Notes under the pieces: model-generated | What the model was told of the DNA's origin: nothing | What the model saw: only the letters and a program-made list of their open reading frames with translations | Database searches by the model: none | Shown: in pieces, positions 11,301 to 18,484 of the stretch | How the letters are laid out: every line of letters starts with the position of its first letter | Numbering within the stretch: position 1 is the stretch's first letter | Translations under genes and position numbers: made by a program | Assembly: GCA_934247225.1 (NCBI GenBank) | Contig: CAKQJE010000001.1 | Location: 124,001 to 188,000 of the forward strand | Direction of reading: 5' to 3' | From: an uncultured Clostridia bacterium | GTDB lineage: Bacteria; Bacillota; Clostridia; Christensenellales; Borkfalkiaceae | DNA: 64,000 nucleotides

Positions 11301-12429
11301 CATACTTGATTTAATGTCTCGGGGAACCGATTGGACGGCTATCGGCAGCGGAGAAGAAAAAGGCTTCTCGGGAACGTTCAACGGCAACGGATATAAAATC
11401 TCGTTCGCGGCGAACGGCGGAAATAAGGACAGTTTCGGATTGTTCTCGAAAGTAAGCGGAACGGTATATAACTTAGTCGTTCATGCTTCGTTCGCGATTT
11501 CGGGCGAAACGGACGCAACCTCTCTCGGCGCGATTTGCGGCGAAGTCACGGAGACGGGCAGAATTATCGATTGCGCCGTTATGACGGGTATCGAAGTTTC
11601 GGTGAAAGCCAAAAACAATCTCTATGTTTCGGGCGCGGTAGGCGTAAACCGCGGACTTATCGACGGACTTCATTCTTCGGCGCGCGGGCAGATTTCCGTT
11701 GACGGTAACGACGAGCTTTTCGTCGGAGCGGTCGTAGGCGCGAACTACGGTACGATGAGAAATATCGCTCAGACGGGTAAGGGCGGAGCAATTTACGTTT
11801 CCCTCACCAAGAGTCTGAAATGTCATATCGGAGCTTTGGCAGGCTTTAACGCGGGGCTTATCGAAAGCAGCTTCAGCAGCCGCGCTATAAACATAAACCT
11901 TGCGCAGGGCGATAACGTCTACTATAAAAACTCGATAGAAATCGGCGGCTTTGCGGGCAGAAACGAGGGCGAAATCGTAAACTGCGTAACCGCATACGGT
12001 ATTCACGAGTATGATATAAGCAACGTGACCTTAACGCAAAGCGGAATGGGTATAAGTTATTATCCTTACGACGAAATCCCGAGATATATCGCTTACGAGA
12101 TCGGAAGAGACAATCAGGGTATAACCCACACGACGAAATTCGTACTTTATCTCGACGAAAACGCCGTGAAGACGGGTTCGACGGAATACGACGAATACAC
12201 GCCTTCGGAATTTAAACGGGCGCACCCCGATCTTTACGAAAAGATCATGAGTCTTAAAAATTCGATGCTGTTCGGCGGTTTTACGAGCGTTAATAACGGA
12301 ACGCAGACGAACTGTAACGTTCTGGAGGAAGTCGGAGCGGGTAACGGAGACGAGATTGTCGCCGCATGCAACTTCGACGAGATCAAATGGAACTATTTAA
12401 CCCGTTTACACGATAAAATTTACAATTAA
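5302..12429 (+). CDS. Giant InlB-repeat/GLUG-repeat surface protein
   Basis: This 2375-residue protein has a Lys/Arg-rich N-terminus and a hydrophobic segment at 11-29, then Cys30-Cys31. The residues before Cys30 are LVVT, a non-canonical lipobox, so it is either a lipoprotein or an N-terminally membrane-anchored protein. Two InlB B-type repeats follow (about 38-100 and 105-165), each with SGWYYD and ending in a YARW/YALF-like strand. Related repeats recur near 1515, 1810 and 1900. Between them lies a long beta-rich stretch of unknown fold. From about 1970, GLUG-type repeats appear (GTFNGNGY, then GAVGVNRG, GALAGFNAG, GGFAGRNEG). There is no LPXTG. Adhesion or polymer binding at the cell surface is inferred from the repeat types. 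GGAGGTG precedes the ATG. Confidence 0.85.
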   Translation: MTKQRSKIMKIAIVVFALAILATVALVVTCCKPKTPAGSNVTVTFETNGGESITPAAVKSGEKYLLPTPKKTERVFSGWYYDENFAEACGESVTPTKSITVYARWSITLTFISLGGTGIEPINCYEGEAIGMLPASYKNGYNFSGWYYDSEFANKVNETDVLTSPATVYALFTEVTDSLKKIKSVKNASTVPEIEVITDVVLHNDNLSDYITLTSPGGENVGLRVKPSGEGKYVIEPNVRLDEGITYSAVSLSKAVKFGLVDGRDTESADEVSITTEKEQREIIEKKTTVHLSAANLAKWEENVYVYSDAGLEKDVNRVVVRTDKQIVEGSVLTIGETETETDEDYICKVISVRRERLQYVVGSEILEDEFLILDVVTPNIDDIYGDVDVFGTKQAELEGYVELSPETIAANLEANEGVVKLKNSVREAVTNSPTVLKYAEGLSENDKNELMATLMAFSFRKPKVKVDISGTELSFEIELGGEIQIKSFKLSVNVVIANSTSIEYSYTICKSRLITLNPLLWFYTNITVELANDFSIGLQVTVEFADADDAEDIVGRIDISDEVEQILDANKDGQDKLADAIAGSPLWDEEDSDLEYVDIFNIPLGQIPLFVPVVSLQIDFNIVGSLGARAGLFVEFSHHYVETTTLANGETDKGPKGKPVMYNEFKFSRATTANEIEIAITLKGQVGFRCGLEAKLSLSVLKLNSVAAVYVSFRFGPYIELSGLVSFRYAYDAVNKVSTTTLMGGMYLEVGLFVNAKLGAKFLVYDVNVDIFDKKIKLYGMGDRLIPLDFKDKSNSPDDPYVITRNYAGVSASSLDMIYLDIVTGEKVVDKANYNRYGATFDYELEFYDAPDYQTENYQDFVRFTGGDRLYVSKKYQLKSLKFAVKVKMLKKTGIISSGLETIVYVEYRNPDGRDLVKKNSIFRNDYYAGGGSDFVEDLARLTFTEGEFVVPPQFTAETLPIRQGYYLDMTDLWEKYYPHMGKKVDENWDGTFGKVKYEDITNTYYRLKWKLDSYTANFYAPEYVSADMISGYTLIGSYKMIYVPVWSAFILEEAKDAKINAPEISGKKYESFVSSSGLSFFSDYFLVDPEADAFRDLPVTAGYRPIIRVDKSSALYLGNFEGISGGANFYANYTDSSVFTETYVLESESLKRVKVEYKPFDYQGKTMRPLPPADFNIGAEFEENGKTYIIKGYRDINAENDAESRYYSADSMPDVTKNRIYYVLFERKGLSELPVYYVNIVANGKKIGSYGVKQGEKINLALIKVNYDDKTVISGLIGYPRNLVDDVTKSYEVIWNDSNVPTEMPERDITIELTATYAFTALKAEFVISEPLQSFASGIYYETRENGERVYTATGRTWTFGGTDDDLFYFLPKLNDYFDETAKKYYSFYGWKDTNGNEMPYGIGIAFVGNETYTPVFEEKQVLATIALKTYDDYGYEYYYKVLEGDYFGKTLAEVLSAEKVTSPKRADVNGIKEYEFENWGVNAEKYVIGSEKDADGNVQTYILLRANFKEKNMKHTVTFSAESGKFDNGENTLEVTGEYGEDISYVKAADYENESGKFAFIGWTTVPYDRNTLADKDELKIGAEDTTYYALYSLDPATIRLTFKGKVSTDVDDGSGNVYFNGNKNQTEFKVQGLYGSIYYLTANLFAVDSKSKTFTPDYLKWTADGKEYVSAFYNDGYMANIPFDRNATVEIVFKPATERIVNVVFVSDGNVYEPDGTIIDGVICKGSMSGLKHVLTYNEAYGTTISAPLVDFYSDDYYVFDLWESIVETEDGKTERITVKAGGKITFERDMVFNAVYLHDTSADVALTFRSEAYPFGGAATEEDLRGLEIFEGGSVELTNYGKAGEKITFAEIPHSTGKKFVGWTTDGKDVVTAEQLKETTYSSRETYYAVYEDDAESFSVTLKAGKGSFGGKDMVIAAVPFGRETAKLQRPTSTVKGLVFSHYEDENGYPVSVIEKDITLSAKYAKAISTEEDLRAAVNFPKENYVLTNNIVLNDILDLMSRGTDWTAIGSGEEKGFSGTFNGNGYKISFAANGGNKDSFGLFSKVSGTVYNLVVHASFAISGETDATSLGAICGEVTETGRIIDCAVMTGIEVSVKAKNNLYVSGAVGVNRGLIDGLHSSARGQISVDGNDELFVGAVVGANYGTMRNIAQTGKGGAIYVSLTKSLKCHIGALAGFNAGLIESSFSSRAININLAQGDNVYYKNSIEIGGFAGRNEGEIVNCVTAYGIHEYDISNVTLTQSGMGISYYPYDEIPRYIAYEIGRDNQGITHTTKFVLYLDENAVKTGSTEYDEYTPSEFKRAHPDLYEKIMSLKNSMLFGGFTSVNNGTQTNCNVLEEVGAGNGDEIVAACNFDEIKWNYLTRLHDKIYN

Positions 12430-12443
12430 CGCGTGATTTTCGG

Positions 12444-12480
12444 TCAAAGACCTCGGGCGGAAACGCTCGGGGTCTTTGTA
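12444..12480 (+). terminator. Intrinsic terminator
   Basis: AAAGACCTCGGGCG pairs with CGCTCGGGGTCTTT (two G-U pairs) around a GAAA loop, ending in a short T-rich tail. It separates the giant gene from the BspA-LRR gene. Confidence 0.75.
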
Positions 12481-12485
12481 TAAGC

Positions 12486-12514
12486 TTGACTATGAAACGG
12501 TTTTAGTGTACAAT
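12486..12514 (+). promoter_or_regulatory. Promoter of the BspA-LRR gene
   Basis: TTGACT (12486-12491), 17-base spacer, TACAAT (12509-12514), 24 bases before the TTG start. Confidence 0.7.
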
Positions 12515-12537
12515 ATAAACAAAAACGGTGGCGTAAT

Positions 12538-13206
12538 TTGAAAACGGAAAACAAAACAAAAAAGATTGTAATCATGATCATCGCCGTGGCGGTCGTTATA
12601 GCCGTCGGCGTTACGCTCGCGCTCGTTTTGCCGCGTAGAGGAAACGGAAGTTCGGGAAGCGCGGGCGGCTCGGAAAGCGTGAGCGAATCGATATCCGAAA
12701 GCGAAAGCGAGTCGGAAAGCGAATCGGAGTCGGGAAGCGAGTCGGAAAGCGAAAATCCCTATATCGACGTCGATATAGATCCTTCGATCATCGAAGCGGA
12801 CGCGGGGGCGGACGGCGAATGCGTCATTATCGTAGATAACGACAAAATGTGCGGAAACCTCGTTATTCCGAGCAAAATCGGGGATGTGGAAGTCACTTCG
12901 ATAAGCCGCTTTTCGTTCAGAGCCTGCAAAAATCTTATAAGCGTGAGCTTGCCGGAGACCGTCTCGAAAATCGACCGTTATGCTTTTATAATGTGCAAGG
13001 AATTGCGTTCGGTTACTATCGGTTCGGGCGTTACGTTTATCGGAAAACGCGCCTTCGACGGCTGTCCGAAGATAGAAACGATTGTTTTCAAAGGAACGAA
13101 AGAGCAGTGGAACATGATCGAAAAAGGCGATAGATGGATCGATAAAAACGCGAAGTTCGTCGTTAAATGCACCGACGGAACGATTGAAAACCGAAATGCG
13201 GCATAG
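12538..13206 (+). CDS. BspA-type LRR surface protein with Ser/Glu linker
   Basis: This 222-residue protein has an N-terminal hydrophobic anchor (about 10-30), a linker of repeated Ser-Glu (about 42-75), then BspA-like (LRR_5) repeats from about 105, seen as ISVSLPETV, IDRYAF, LRSVTIGSGV and IGKRAFDGC. It ends with the usual C-terminal cap (KEQWN, VKCTDGTI). BspA-type LRRs mediate binding to host or matrix proteins or other bacteria; the ligand here is unknown. The start is a TTG with GGTGG upstream; no ATG lies near it. It has its own promoter and terminator, so it is monocistronic. It probably acts outside the membrane together with the neighbouring giant protein (inference). Confidence 0.8.
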   Translation: MKTENKTKKIVIMIIAVAVVIAVGVTLALVLPRRGNGSSGSAGGSESVSESISESESESESESESGSESESENPYIDVDIDPSIIEADAGADGECVIIVDNDKMCGNLVIPSKIGDVEVTSISRFSFRACKNLISVSLPETVSKIDRYAFIMCKELRSVTIGSGVTFIGKRAFDGCPKIETIVFKGTKEQWNMIEKGDRWIDKNAKFVVKCTDGTIENRNAA

Positions 13207-13219
13207 CCGTAAATTTATT

Positions 13220-13256
13220 CTCCGAAGCGGAAATTTTTCCGCTTCGGATTTTTTTG
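13220..13256 (+). terminator. Intrinsic terminator
   Basis: TCCGAAGCGGAAA pairs with TTTCCGCTTCGGA, followed by seven T. Confidence 0.9.
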
Positions 13257-13339
13257 TTTTCTCGGCGGGGGATTGTATTTTGTTCGGAAAATTTTTGTTT
13301 TTCCGTTTTTATTTGCGAAAAAAAATCATATATTAAACT

Positions 13340-14356
13340 ATGAAAATAATAATAAGAGCGGTTTCGTTCGCGCTTTGCGTTTTCACGGCGGTTTTCGTTG
13401 CGTTTTTTGCCGCAGAAAAGACAAAAGAGAAAAACGAGCCGTTTTCTTCCGGGCAATATAAAACGGTTATCACCGTGTGGCATATAGACTCGTTCGAGGG
13501 CGGAACGGGTTCGAGAGCCGATTTTCTTTCTTCTGCGTTTAAATCGCTGAACGCCGAGGGCATTATCGCGCTCGTTAAAACGCAGACGACGGAAAGTATG
13601 GAAAAAGCCTTTAAAAACGGCGAAATACCCGATATGATTTCTTTCGGCGTCGGGTGCGGAGAGGTGATGAACTACGTAAGAGAATTGCGCTTCGACAGCT
13701 TTTCGGGCGGGGAACTCGGCGGAAAATATTATGCCGTTCCCTGGTGTTCCGGCGGTTATTATTTAATTGCAAAAAGCGGTGATAATCGACTTATAGACGG
13801 GCTTTTTGATAGTAATTCGGATAAAAAGGCAGATAAACTCATCGTTTCGGACGGGGAAAATATTCTGCCCGTTTTATCGCTTAAACAGCTCGGGATAACG
13901 GCAAACGCCGTATACCTTCCGCCGAAAGACGCATATTCCCGTTTTCTTTCCGAAAAAAACGCCGTTCTTCTCGGCACGCAGAGGGATATAAAAAGGATAG
14001 AGAAGAAAAAGGACGAATTTGCCGTCCGCCCGCTCGAAGGTTATTCCGACCTCGTTCAGTATATCGCGATAACCACGAAAAACGACGATAAATATCGCTA
14101 TTGCAAGCTTGCGATCGATCGGCTTTTGTCCGAAGAAACGCAGAAAAAACTCTATAAAATAGGAATGATGAGAACGGACGGAAAGGTAAGCGGCGAAGCC
14201 GAGTTTTACGGGTACGATTTTTCGAAAAACGAGTATACGTTAAGCCCGTTTTTAAGTAAACGTCTTATCGCGGACGCGAAAAGCGAAATAAACAAGGCGA
14301 CGACGGACGTTAAAATTTCCGAAAACGTCAAAAGCGGTTTAAAACGCTTGAAATAA
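13340..14356 (+). CDS. Extracellular solute-binding-like protein
   Basis: This 338-residue protein has an N-terminal signal segment (about 1-24) and a mature part resembling family 1 (sugar-type) solute-binding proteins: TVWH near 45, then MISFG, KYYAVPW and a Gly-Gly-Tyr-Tyr segment in mid-protein, and DRLLSEETQ followed by GMMRTDGK in the C-terminal part. No lipobox Cys and no permease or ATPase genes are nearby, so it may be an orphan receptor or a sensor component. No clear Shine-Dalgarno precedes the ATG. A dispersed 13-mer lies in the NRLIDG segment. It sits 33 bases before murB. Confidence 0.6.
   Translation: MKIIIRAVSFALCVFTAVFVAFFAAEKTKEKNEPFSSGQYKTVITVWHIDSFEGGTGSRADFLSSAFKSLNAEGIIALVKTQTTESMEKAFKNGEIPDMISFGVGCGEVMNYVRELRFDSFSGGELGGKYYAVPWCSGGYYLIAKSGDNRLIDGLFDSNSDKKADKLIVSDGENILPVLSLKQLGITANAVYLPPKDAYSRFLSEKNAVLLGTQRDIKRIEKKKDEFAVRPLEGYSDLVQYIAITTKNDDKYRYCKLAIDRLLSEETQKKLYKIGMMRTDGKVSGEAEFYGYDFSKNEYTLSPFLSKRLIADAKSEINKATTDVKISENVKSGLKRLK
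13783..13795 (-). repeat. Dispersed 13-mer, exact copy 2 (in solute-binding-like gene)
   Basis: TATAAGTCGATTA on the - strand. On the + strand it encodes part of DNRLID, the same frame as the GH78 copy. Confidence 0.8.
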
Positions 14357-14373
14357 TGAGTGAAATATAGTAG
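14349..14373 (+). repeat. Short tandem duplication at a stop codon
   Basis: TGAAATAATGAG (14349-14360), containing the TAA of the solute-binding-like gene, is followed by TGAAATATAGTAG (14361-14373). Confidence 0.45.
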
Positions 14374-14389
14374 AATAGGAGACGTAAAA

Positions 14390-15289
14390 ATGTCATATTG
14401 CGCGGCGATGAGAGATATCGCGGAAAAAAGCGGCGTTTTTTATGAAGAAAATTGCCCCGCGGGGCGTAAAACCACTTACGGTACGGGCGGAAACGCCGAC
14501 GGTGCTTTTTATCCCGAAAATGCCGAAAAAGCGGCTTTTTTGATCGAAAAACTCAAAGAAAACGGCATTCCGTACATCTTTCTCGGCTCAGGGTCGAATG
14601 TTCTCGTTTCGGACAAAGGCTTTTCGGGCGCGATCGTTTATTCGGATAAACTCAAAGAAATTTCCGTGAGCGGGAGAACGATAGTCGCGGGGGCGGGCGT
14701 CGCGCTTGCCGATTTTTTAAAAACCGCGCTTTATTCCTCGCTCGGCGGAGCGGAATTTTTAAGCGGAATTCCCGCGTCGGTAGGCGGTGCGGTCGCGCAG
14801 AACGCGGGCTGTTACGGTAAAAATATCGGAGACTACGTCTCTTACGTCGTCACGGCGAGCGGAATTTATCCGCGGAGAGAGTGCGGGTTCGAGTACAGAG
14901 ACAGCGTTTTCAAAAGAAATCGCGAGTTCGTCGTGTCGGCTTGCTTCGCTCTCGAAAACGTCGAATTCGACGAATCGCGCGAAAAATGCGACAAATTTTT
15001 AAAATTAAGGCAGAAGAAAAACCCGAAGGGCAGATCGTGCGGAAGCGTGTTTAAAAACGACGGATATTTTGCGGGAAAAGTCATCGAGCAGGCGGGGCTT
15101 AAAGGCGCGGCGGAAGGCGGCGCGAGGGTCTCCGAAAAGCACGCGAATTTTATTATAGCCGATAAAAACGCGACGAGCGGGGACATAAAAAAACTGATTA
15201 CGCGCATAAAAACCGTCGTGAAAGAAAAGACGGGTACAGAGCTTTTTGAAGAATTGGAATACATAGGCGAATTTGATGAACTACAATGA
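14390..15289 (+). CDS. murB: UDP-N-acetylenolpyruvoylglucosamine reductase
   Basis: MurB reduces UDP-GlcNAc-enolpyruvate to UDP-MurNAc with NADPH and FAD, early in peptidoglycan synthesis. The 299-residue protein shows TYGTGGNAD near 30, the FAD-binding LGSGSNVLVSD near 64, SGIPASVGGAVAQNAGCYG in the middle, the catalytic Ser in GSVFKN near 220 and the C-terminal VSEKHANFI. The frame opens at 14360, but AGGAG at 14378-14382 supports the ATG at 14390. Its last bases overlap the PHP gene. Confidence 0.95.
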   Translation: MSYCAAMRDIAEKSGVFYEENCPAGRKTTYGTGGNADGAFYPENAEKAAFLIEKLKENGIPYIFLGSGSNVLVSDKGFSGAIVYSDKLKEISVSGRTIVAGAGVALADFLKTALYSSLGGAEFLSGIPASVGGAVAQNAGCYGKNIGDYVSYVVTASGIYPRRECGFEYRDSVFKRNREFVVSACFALENVEFDESREKCDKFLKLRQKKNPKGRSCGSVFKNDGYFAGKVIEQAGLKGAAEGGARVSEKHANFIIADKNATSGDIKKLITRIKTVVKEKTGTELFEELEYIGEFDELQ

Positions 15290-16085
15290 AGAACAACTGA
15301 AAATTAACTTCGATTTGCACACTCACACGACTTACAGTCACGGAAAGGGGAGCATTTTCGATAACGCCGCGAGCGCGGCGGAAAAGGGTCTCGAAGGCAT
15401 CGCGATAACCGATCACGGTTTTTCGCACCCCGCTTTCGGGATGAGGCGAAAATACCTCGACCAGATGAAACGCGAGTGCGTCGAAGCCGAAGAAAAGTAC
15501 GGCGTAAAGGTGCTTTTAGGGATAGAGTCAAACCTTCGCGGAGAAAAAGGTACTATCGACGTGAAACCTTCGGACTACGAAAAACTTGACGTTATCCTTG
15601 CGGGCGTGCATAGATTTATAAAATACAACAGCTTCAAGGATTTGGCATGGCTTCTCTGGGCGAATATTTTCGACAGCGTTTTCCATAAAGCGCCGTCGGA
15701 CAGGCTTATTCGTTTCAACACGAATTGCTATGTGAACGCCATAAAAAACAACCCGATAGACGTTATAACGCACGTCGGATATCTGTGTTTCTGCGATCCC
15801 GTGGAAGTGGCGAAAGCCGCGGCGGATTACGGAACGTATATCGAGATAAACACCAAAAAAACTCACCTTTCGGACGAGCAATGGCGCAAAGTTATCGAAA
15901 CGAACGTTAAATTCGTCGTCGACAGCGACGCGCACTCGGTCGACCGCATAGGCGATAACAAGCTTTTTCTCGAAACGGCGAAAAGAGTGGATTTCCCGCT
16001 CGACAGAATTATGAATATCGACGGCAGAACGCCCGAACTTCGTTTTCAGACGTTTAAAAAGGAACACGGCATAGAGGGGCGTTAA
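15276..16085 (+). CDS. PHP-domain phosphoesterase
   Basis: This 269-residue protein has the PHP metal-binding motifs: DLHTHTTYSHG at about 13-23, ITDHG near 46, GIESNL near 80, GVHRF near 106 and DSDAHS near 215. It resembles YcdX/HisJ-type phosphatases; the substrate is unknown. It overlaps murB by 14 bases and precedes whiA. Many Clostridia keep murB, a PHP gene, rapZ, yvcK and whiA together; rapZ and yvcK are absent here. A TTG directly precedes the chosen ATG. Confidence 0.85.
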   Translation: MNYNEEQLKINFDLHTHTTYSHGKGSIFDNAASAAEKGLEGIAITDHGFSHPAFGMRRKYLDQMKRECVEAEEKYGVKVLLGIESNLRGEKGTIDVKPSDYEKLDVILAGVHRFIKYNSFKDLAWLLWANIFDSVFHKAPSDRLIRFNTNCYVNAIKNNPIDVITHVGYLCFCDPVEVAKAAADYGTYIEINTKKTHLSDEQWRKVIETNVKFVVDSDAHSVDRIGDNKLFLETAKRVDFPLDRIMNIDGRTPELRFQTFKKEHGIEGR

Positions 16086-16096
16086 AAAGCGTTAAA
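16079..16096 (+). repeat. Short duplication at the PHP stop codon
   Basis: GCGTTAAA, containing the stop TAA, occurs at 16079-16086 and again at 16089-16096. Confidence 0.4.
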
Positions 16097-16139
16097 GACG
16101 ATAAAGGAACGACGGAAAAGAAAACCGCCGGAAAATATT

Positions 16140-17081
16140 ATGAAAGACGAAAAAAAGAATTTTTCCGAAAGACTGAAAACCGAGCTTTTAGGCGTTAAAT
16201 TCCGCGGTGAAAGCGAGAAAAAAGCCTGCCTTTCGGGATTTGTCAGGTCGGCGGGAACGATTTGTTCGGAAAAGGGTCTCGTCGGGTTCGAACTTTCCCC
16301 GTCGGGAGAAGAGGAGCGGGTTTTTCTCGTTTCGCTCATAAAATCGCTTTTTTCTATCGAACCGCATACGATAACTTCGGTTAAAAGAGGAAAAATAACG
16401 CTGAGGGTCGTGAACGAAAAAAGCGTAGACGTTCTTTGCGAACTCGGTATTGTCGAACGGGACGAAGAAGGGCTTGCCGTTAAACTCGGCATAGACGAAA
16501 GGCTTGTCACCGACAAAACCCGCGGCGCGTACGTAAGAGGTTTGTTTCTGGGTTCGGGCAGCGTAACCGTTCCGAAAGCCGAGCGGACAAGCACCACGGG
16601 TTATCATCTGGAATTCGTGTTCGCGAACTATCAGACGGCAACCGATCTGTGCGAAATTCTTTCCGAGGCTTATCTTATGCCGAGGCTCACCGACAGAAAG
16701 GAAACTTACGTCGTTTATTTCAAAACGATAGACGAAATTTCCGATCTTATGGCCTTAATGGGCGCGGCTAAGGCGGTTATGGAGATTTCGGAAATTGCCG
16801 TCGAAAAAGACGTGAACAACGATATGAACAGAAAAATAAACTGCGAAATGTCGAATATGGTCAAACAAATGGACGCTTCCGTGAAGCAGATCAGGGCGAT
16901 AAACCGCATAAGCGAAACAAAGGGGTTGGACTCTTTACCGCTTCCGTTAAAGCAGGTCGCGAAAGCTCGGCTCGAAAACAAAAAAAGCACGCTAAGCGAA
17001 CTTGCCGAACTTCTCGGAATTTCGAAAAGCTGTCTTAATCACAGGCTGAGAAAAATAGTCGAAATCGCCGAAAACCTTTAA
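16140..17081 (+). CDS. whiA: WhiA, probable DNA-binding protein
   Basis: This 313-residue protein has the WhiA layout: an N-terminal LAGLIDADG-derived domain (Arg-Gly-Leu-Phe-Leu-Gly-Ser-Gly near 137) and a C-terminal helix-turn-helix with LGISKSCLNHRLRK at about 293-306. WhiA is a conserved protein of Gram-positive bacteria linked to cell division and chromosome segregation, and to sporulation in Streptomyces. It is 54 bases behind the PHP gene, probably in the same operon. The ribosome binding site is weak (CCGG). Confidence 0.95.
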   Translation: MKDEKKNFSERLKTELLGVKFRGESEKKACLSGFVRSAGTICSEKGLVGFELSPSGEEERVFLVSLIKSLFSIEPHTITSVKRGKITLRVVNEKSVDVLCELGIVERDEEGLAVKLGIDERLVTDKTRGAYVRGLFLGSGSVTVPKAERTSTTGYHLEFVFANYQTATDLCEILSEAYLMPRLTDRKETYVVYFKTIDEISDLMALMGAAKAVMEISEIAVEKDVNNDMNRKINCEMSNMVKQMDASVKQIRAINRISETKGLDSLPLPLKQVAKARLENKKSTLSELAELLGISKSCLNHRLRKIVEIAENL

Positions 17082-17144
17082 GTCGGCGCGGTTTCGCGGT
17101 TTATTTACGATACTTTACTATACAATTTTACGAGGAATTTTAAT

Positions 17145-18230
17145 ATGAAAAAGATAATTTTAACGGGCGACCGCCCGACAGGAAGACTTCACGTCGGACA
17201 TTACGTCGGTTCTCTTGCGGAAAGAGTGAGAATACAGAACGAGGGCGGTTACGACGATATGTATATTATGATAGCCGACGCTCAGGCTCTCACCGATAAC
17301 GCCGAAAACCCCGAAAAAGTAAGGCAAAACATAATAGAGGTCGCGCTCGATTATCTCTCCTGCGGGCTTTCTCCCGACAAGGTGAATTTCTTTATTCAGT
17401 CGCAGGTTCCCGAGCTTACCGAGCTTTCGTTTTACTATATGAATCTCGTTACCGTCTCGCGGTTGCAGAGAAATCCCACGGTTAAAAGCGAAATTCAGAT
17501 GCGTAATTTCGAAACGAGCATACCGGTAGGATTTTTCACTTACCCGATAAGCCAGGCGGCGGATATCACCGCGTTCAAAGCGACGATCGTTCCCGTCGGC
17601 GAGGATCAGCTCCCGATGATAGAGCAGACGAAAGAAATCGTAAGGAAATTCAATTCCGTTTACGGCGAAACTTTGGTCGAACCTGAGGCTATGCTTCCTA
17701 AGAGAAAGGCTTGTTTAAGGCTTCCGGGGACGGACGGCAAGGCGAAAATGAGTAAGTCGCTCGGCAACTGCATTTATCTTGCGGACACCGCCGACGACGT
17801 AAAGAAAAAGATAATGAGTATGTACACCGATCCCGATCATATCAAGGTAACCGACCCCGGCAAACTCGAAGGCAACGCCGTGTTCACTTATCTCGACGCG
17901 TTCGCGACCGACGAACATTTCAAAGCTTTCCTTCCCGATTACGCAAATCTCGACGAGCTTAAAGCTCATTACACGAGAGGGGGCTTGGGCGATATGAAAG
18001 TTAAGAAATTCCTTAACGAAGTCGTTCAGTCTATCTTGGAGCCGATAAGAGCGAGAAGAAAGGAATTCGAAAAGGACATTCCCGCCGTGTACGAAATCTT
18101 GAAGCGCGGCAGCGAAAAAGCCGAAAAAGCCGCCGCGGCGACTTTGACGGAAGTGAAGTCCGCAATGAAAATAAATTATTTTTCGGACGAAGAGCTTATA
18201 AGAGTTCAGAAAGAAAAGTACTCGGTTTAA
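17145..18230 (+). CDS. trpS: Tryptophanyl-tRNA synthetase
   Basis: TrpS charges tRNA-Trp using ATP. This 361-residue class I synthetase has the HIGH-type motif [10 protein letters not shown] at about 14-23 and the KMSKS loop AKMSKSLGN near 203. CGAGGA precedes the ATG. It follows whiA by 63 bases; no separate promoter of good quality was found, and no T-box leader could fit in that gap. Confidence 0.95.
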   Translation: MKKIILTGDRPTGRLHVGHYVGSLAERVRIQNEGGYDDMYIMIADAQALTDNAENPEKVRQNIIEVALDYLSCGLSPDKVNFFIQSQVPELTELSFYYMNLVTVSRLQRNPTVKSEIQMRNFETSIPVGFFTYPISQAADITAFKATIVPVGEDQLPMIEQTKEIVRKFNSVYGETLVEPEAMLPKRKACLRLPGTDGKAKMSKSLGNCIYLADTADDVKKKIMSMYTDPDHIKVTDPGKLEGNAVFTYLDAFATDEHFKAFLPDYANLDELKAHYTRGGLGDMKVKKFLNEVVQSILEPIRARRKEFEKDIPAVYEILKRGSEKAEKAAAATLTEVKSAMKINYFSDEELIRVQKEKYSV

Positions 18231-18256
18231 AAGGCGACGTTTCAACTTGCGCCCGA

Positions 18257-18269
18257 TAATCGACTTATA
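18257..18269 (-). repeat. Dispersed 13-mer, exact copy 3 (intergenic)
   Basis: TATAAGTCGATTA on the - strand, 26 bases after the trpS stop. It lies outside any gene. Confidence 0.8.
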
Positions 18270-18290
18270 CGAGGGTTTCCGTTGTCTGAT

Positions 18291-18325
18291 GCCCGATTTT
18301 TCCGATTTTATCGGAAAAATCGGGC
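18291..18325. other. Perfect 16-bp hairpin after trpS
   Basis: GCCCGATTTTTCCGAT (18291-18306) pairs with ATCGGAAAAATCGGGC (18310-18325). An A run, not a T run, follows on the + strand, so it is not a standard terminator, though it may end trpS mRNA or protect its 3' end. Confidence 0.6.
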
Positions 18326-18368
18326 AAAAAAAACAATGTGAAATCCTTTTATTTCGGTTAAAAATCGG

Positions 18369-18397
18369 TTGACAACCTCGCTTCTATTCTTTATACT
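18369..18397 (+). promoter_or_regulatory. Promoter of the Glu-rich protein gene
   Basis: TTGACA (18369-18374), 17-base spacer, TATACT (18392-18397). The leader of about 80 bases contains a small TCGGCT/AGCCGA hairpin and a GGAG site before the ATG. Confidence 0.8.
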
Positions 18398-18484
18398 TGG
18401 AATACAGCCGATTTAAAAAACGGGTTTAAATCCCTTGTTCGGCTTTTCAGCCGAAACGAAAAATTCGGTTAACGGAGAAAATAT

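Noticed and set aside
12660..12750. Ser-Glu repeat as a tandem DNA repeat of special origin
   Set aside because: Common low-complexity linker of surface proteins; codons vary, and no longer unit is conserved.
18291..18325. Perfect hairpin after trpS as an intrinsic terminator
   Set aside because: An A run follows the stem on the + strand and no T run is on the useful side of either strand, so it is listed only as a hairpin.
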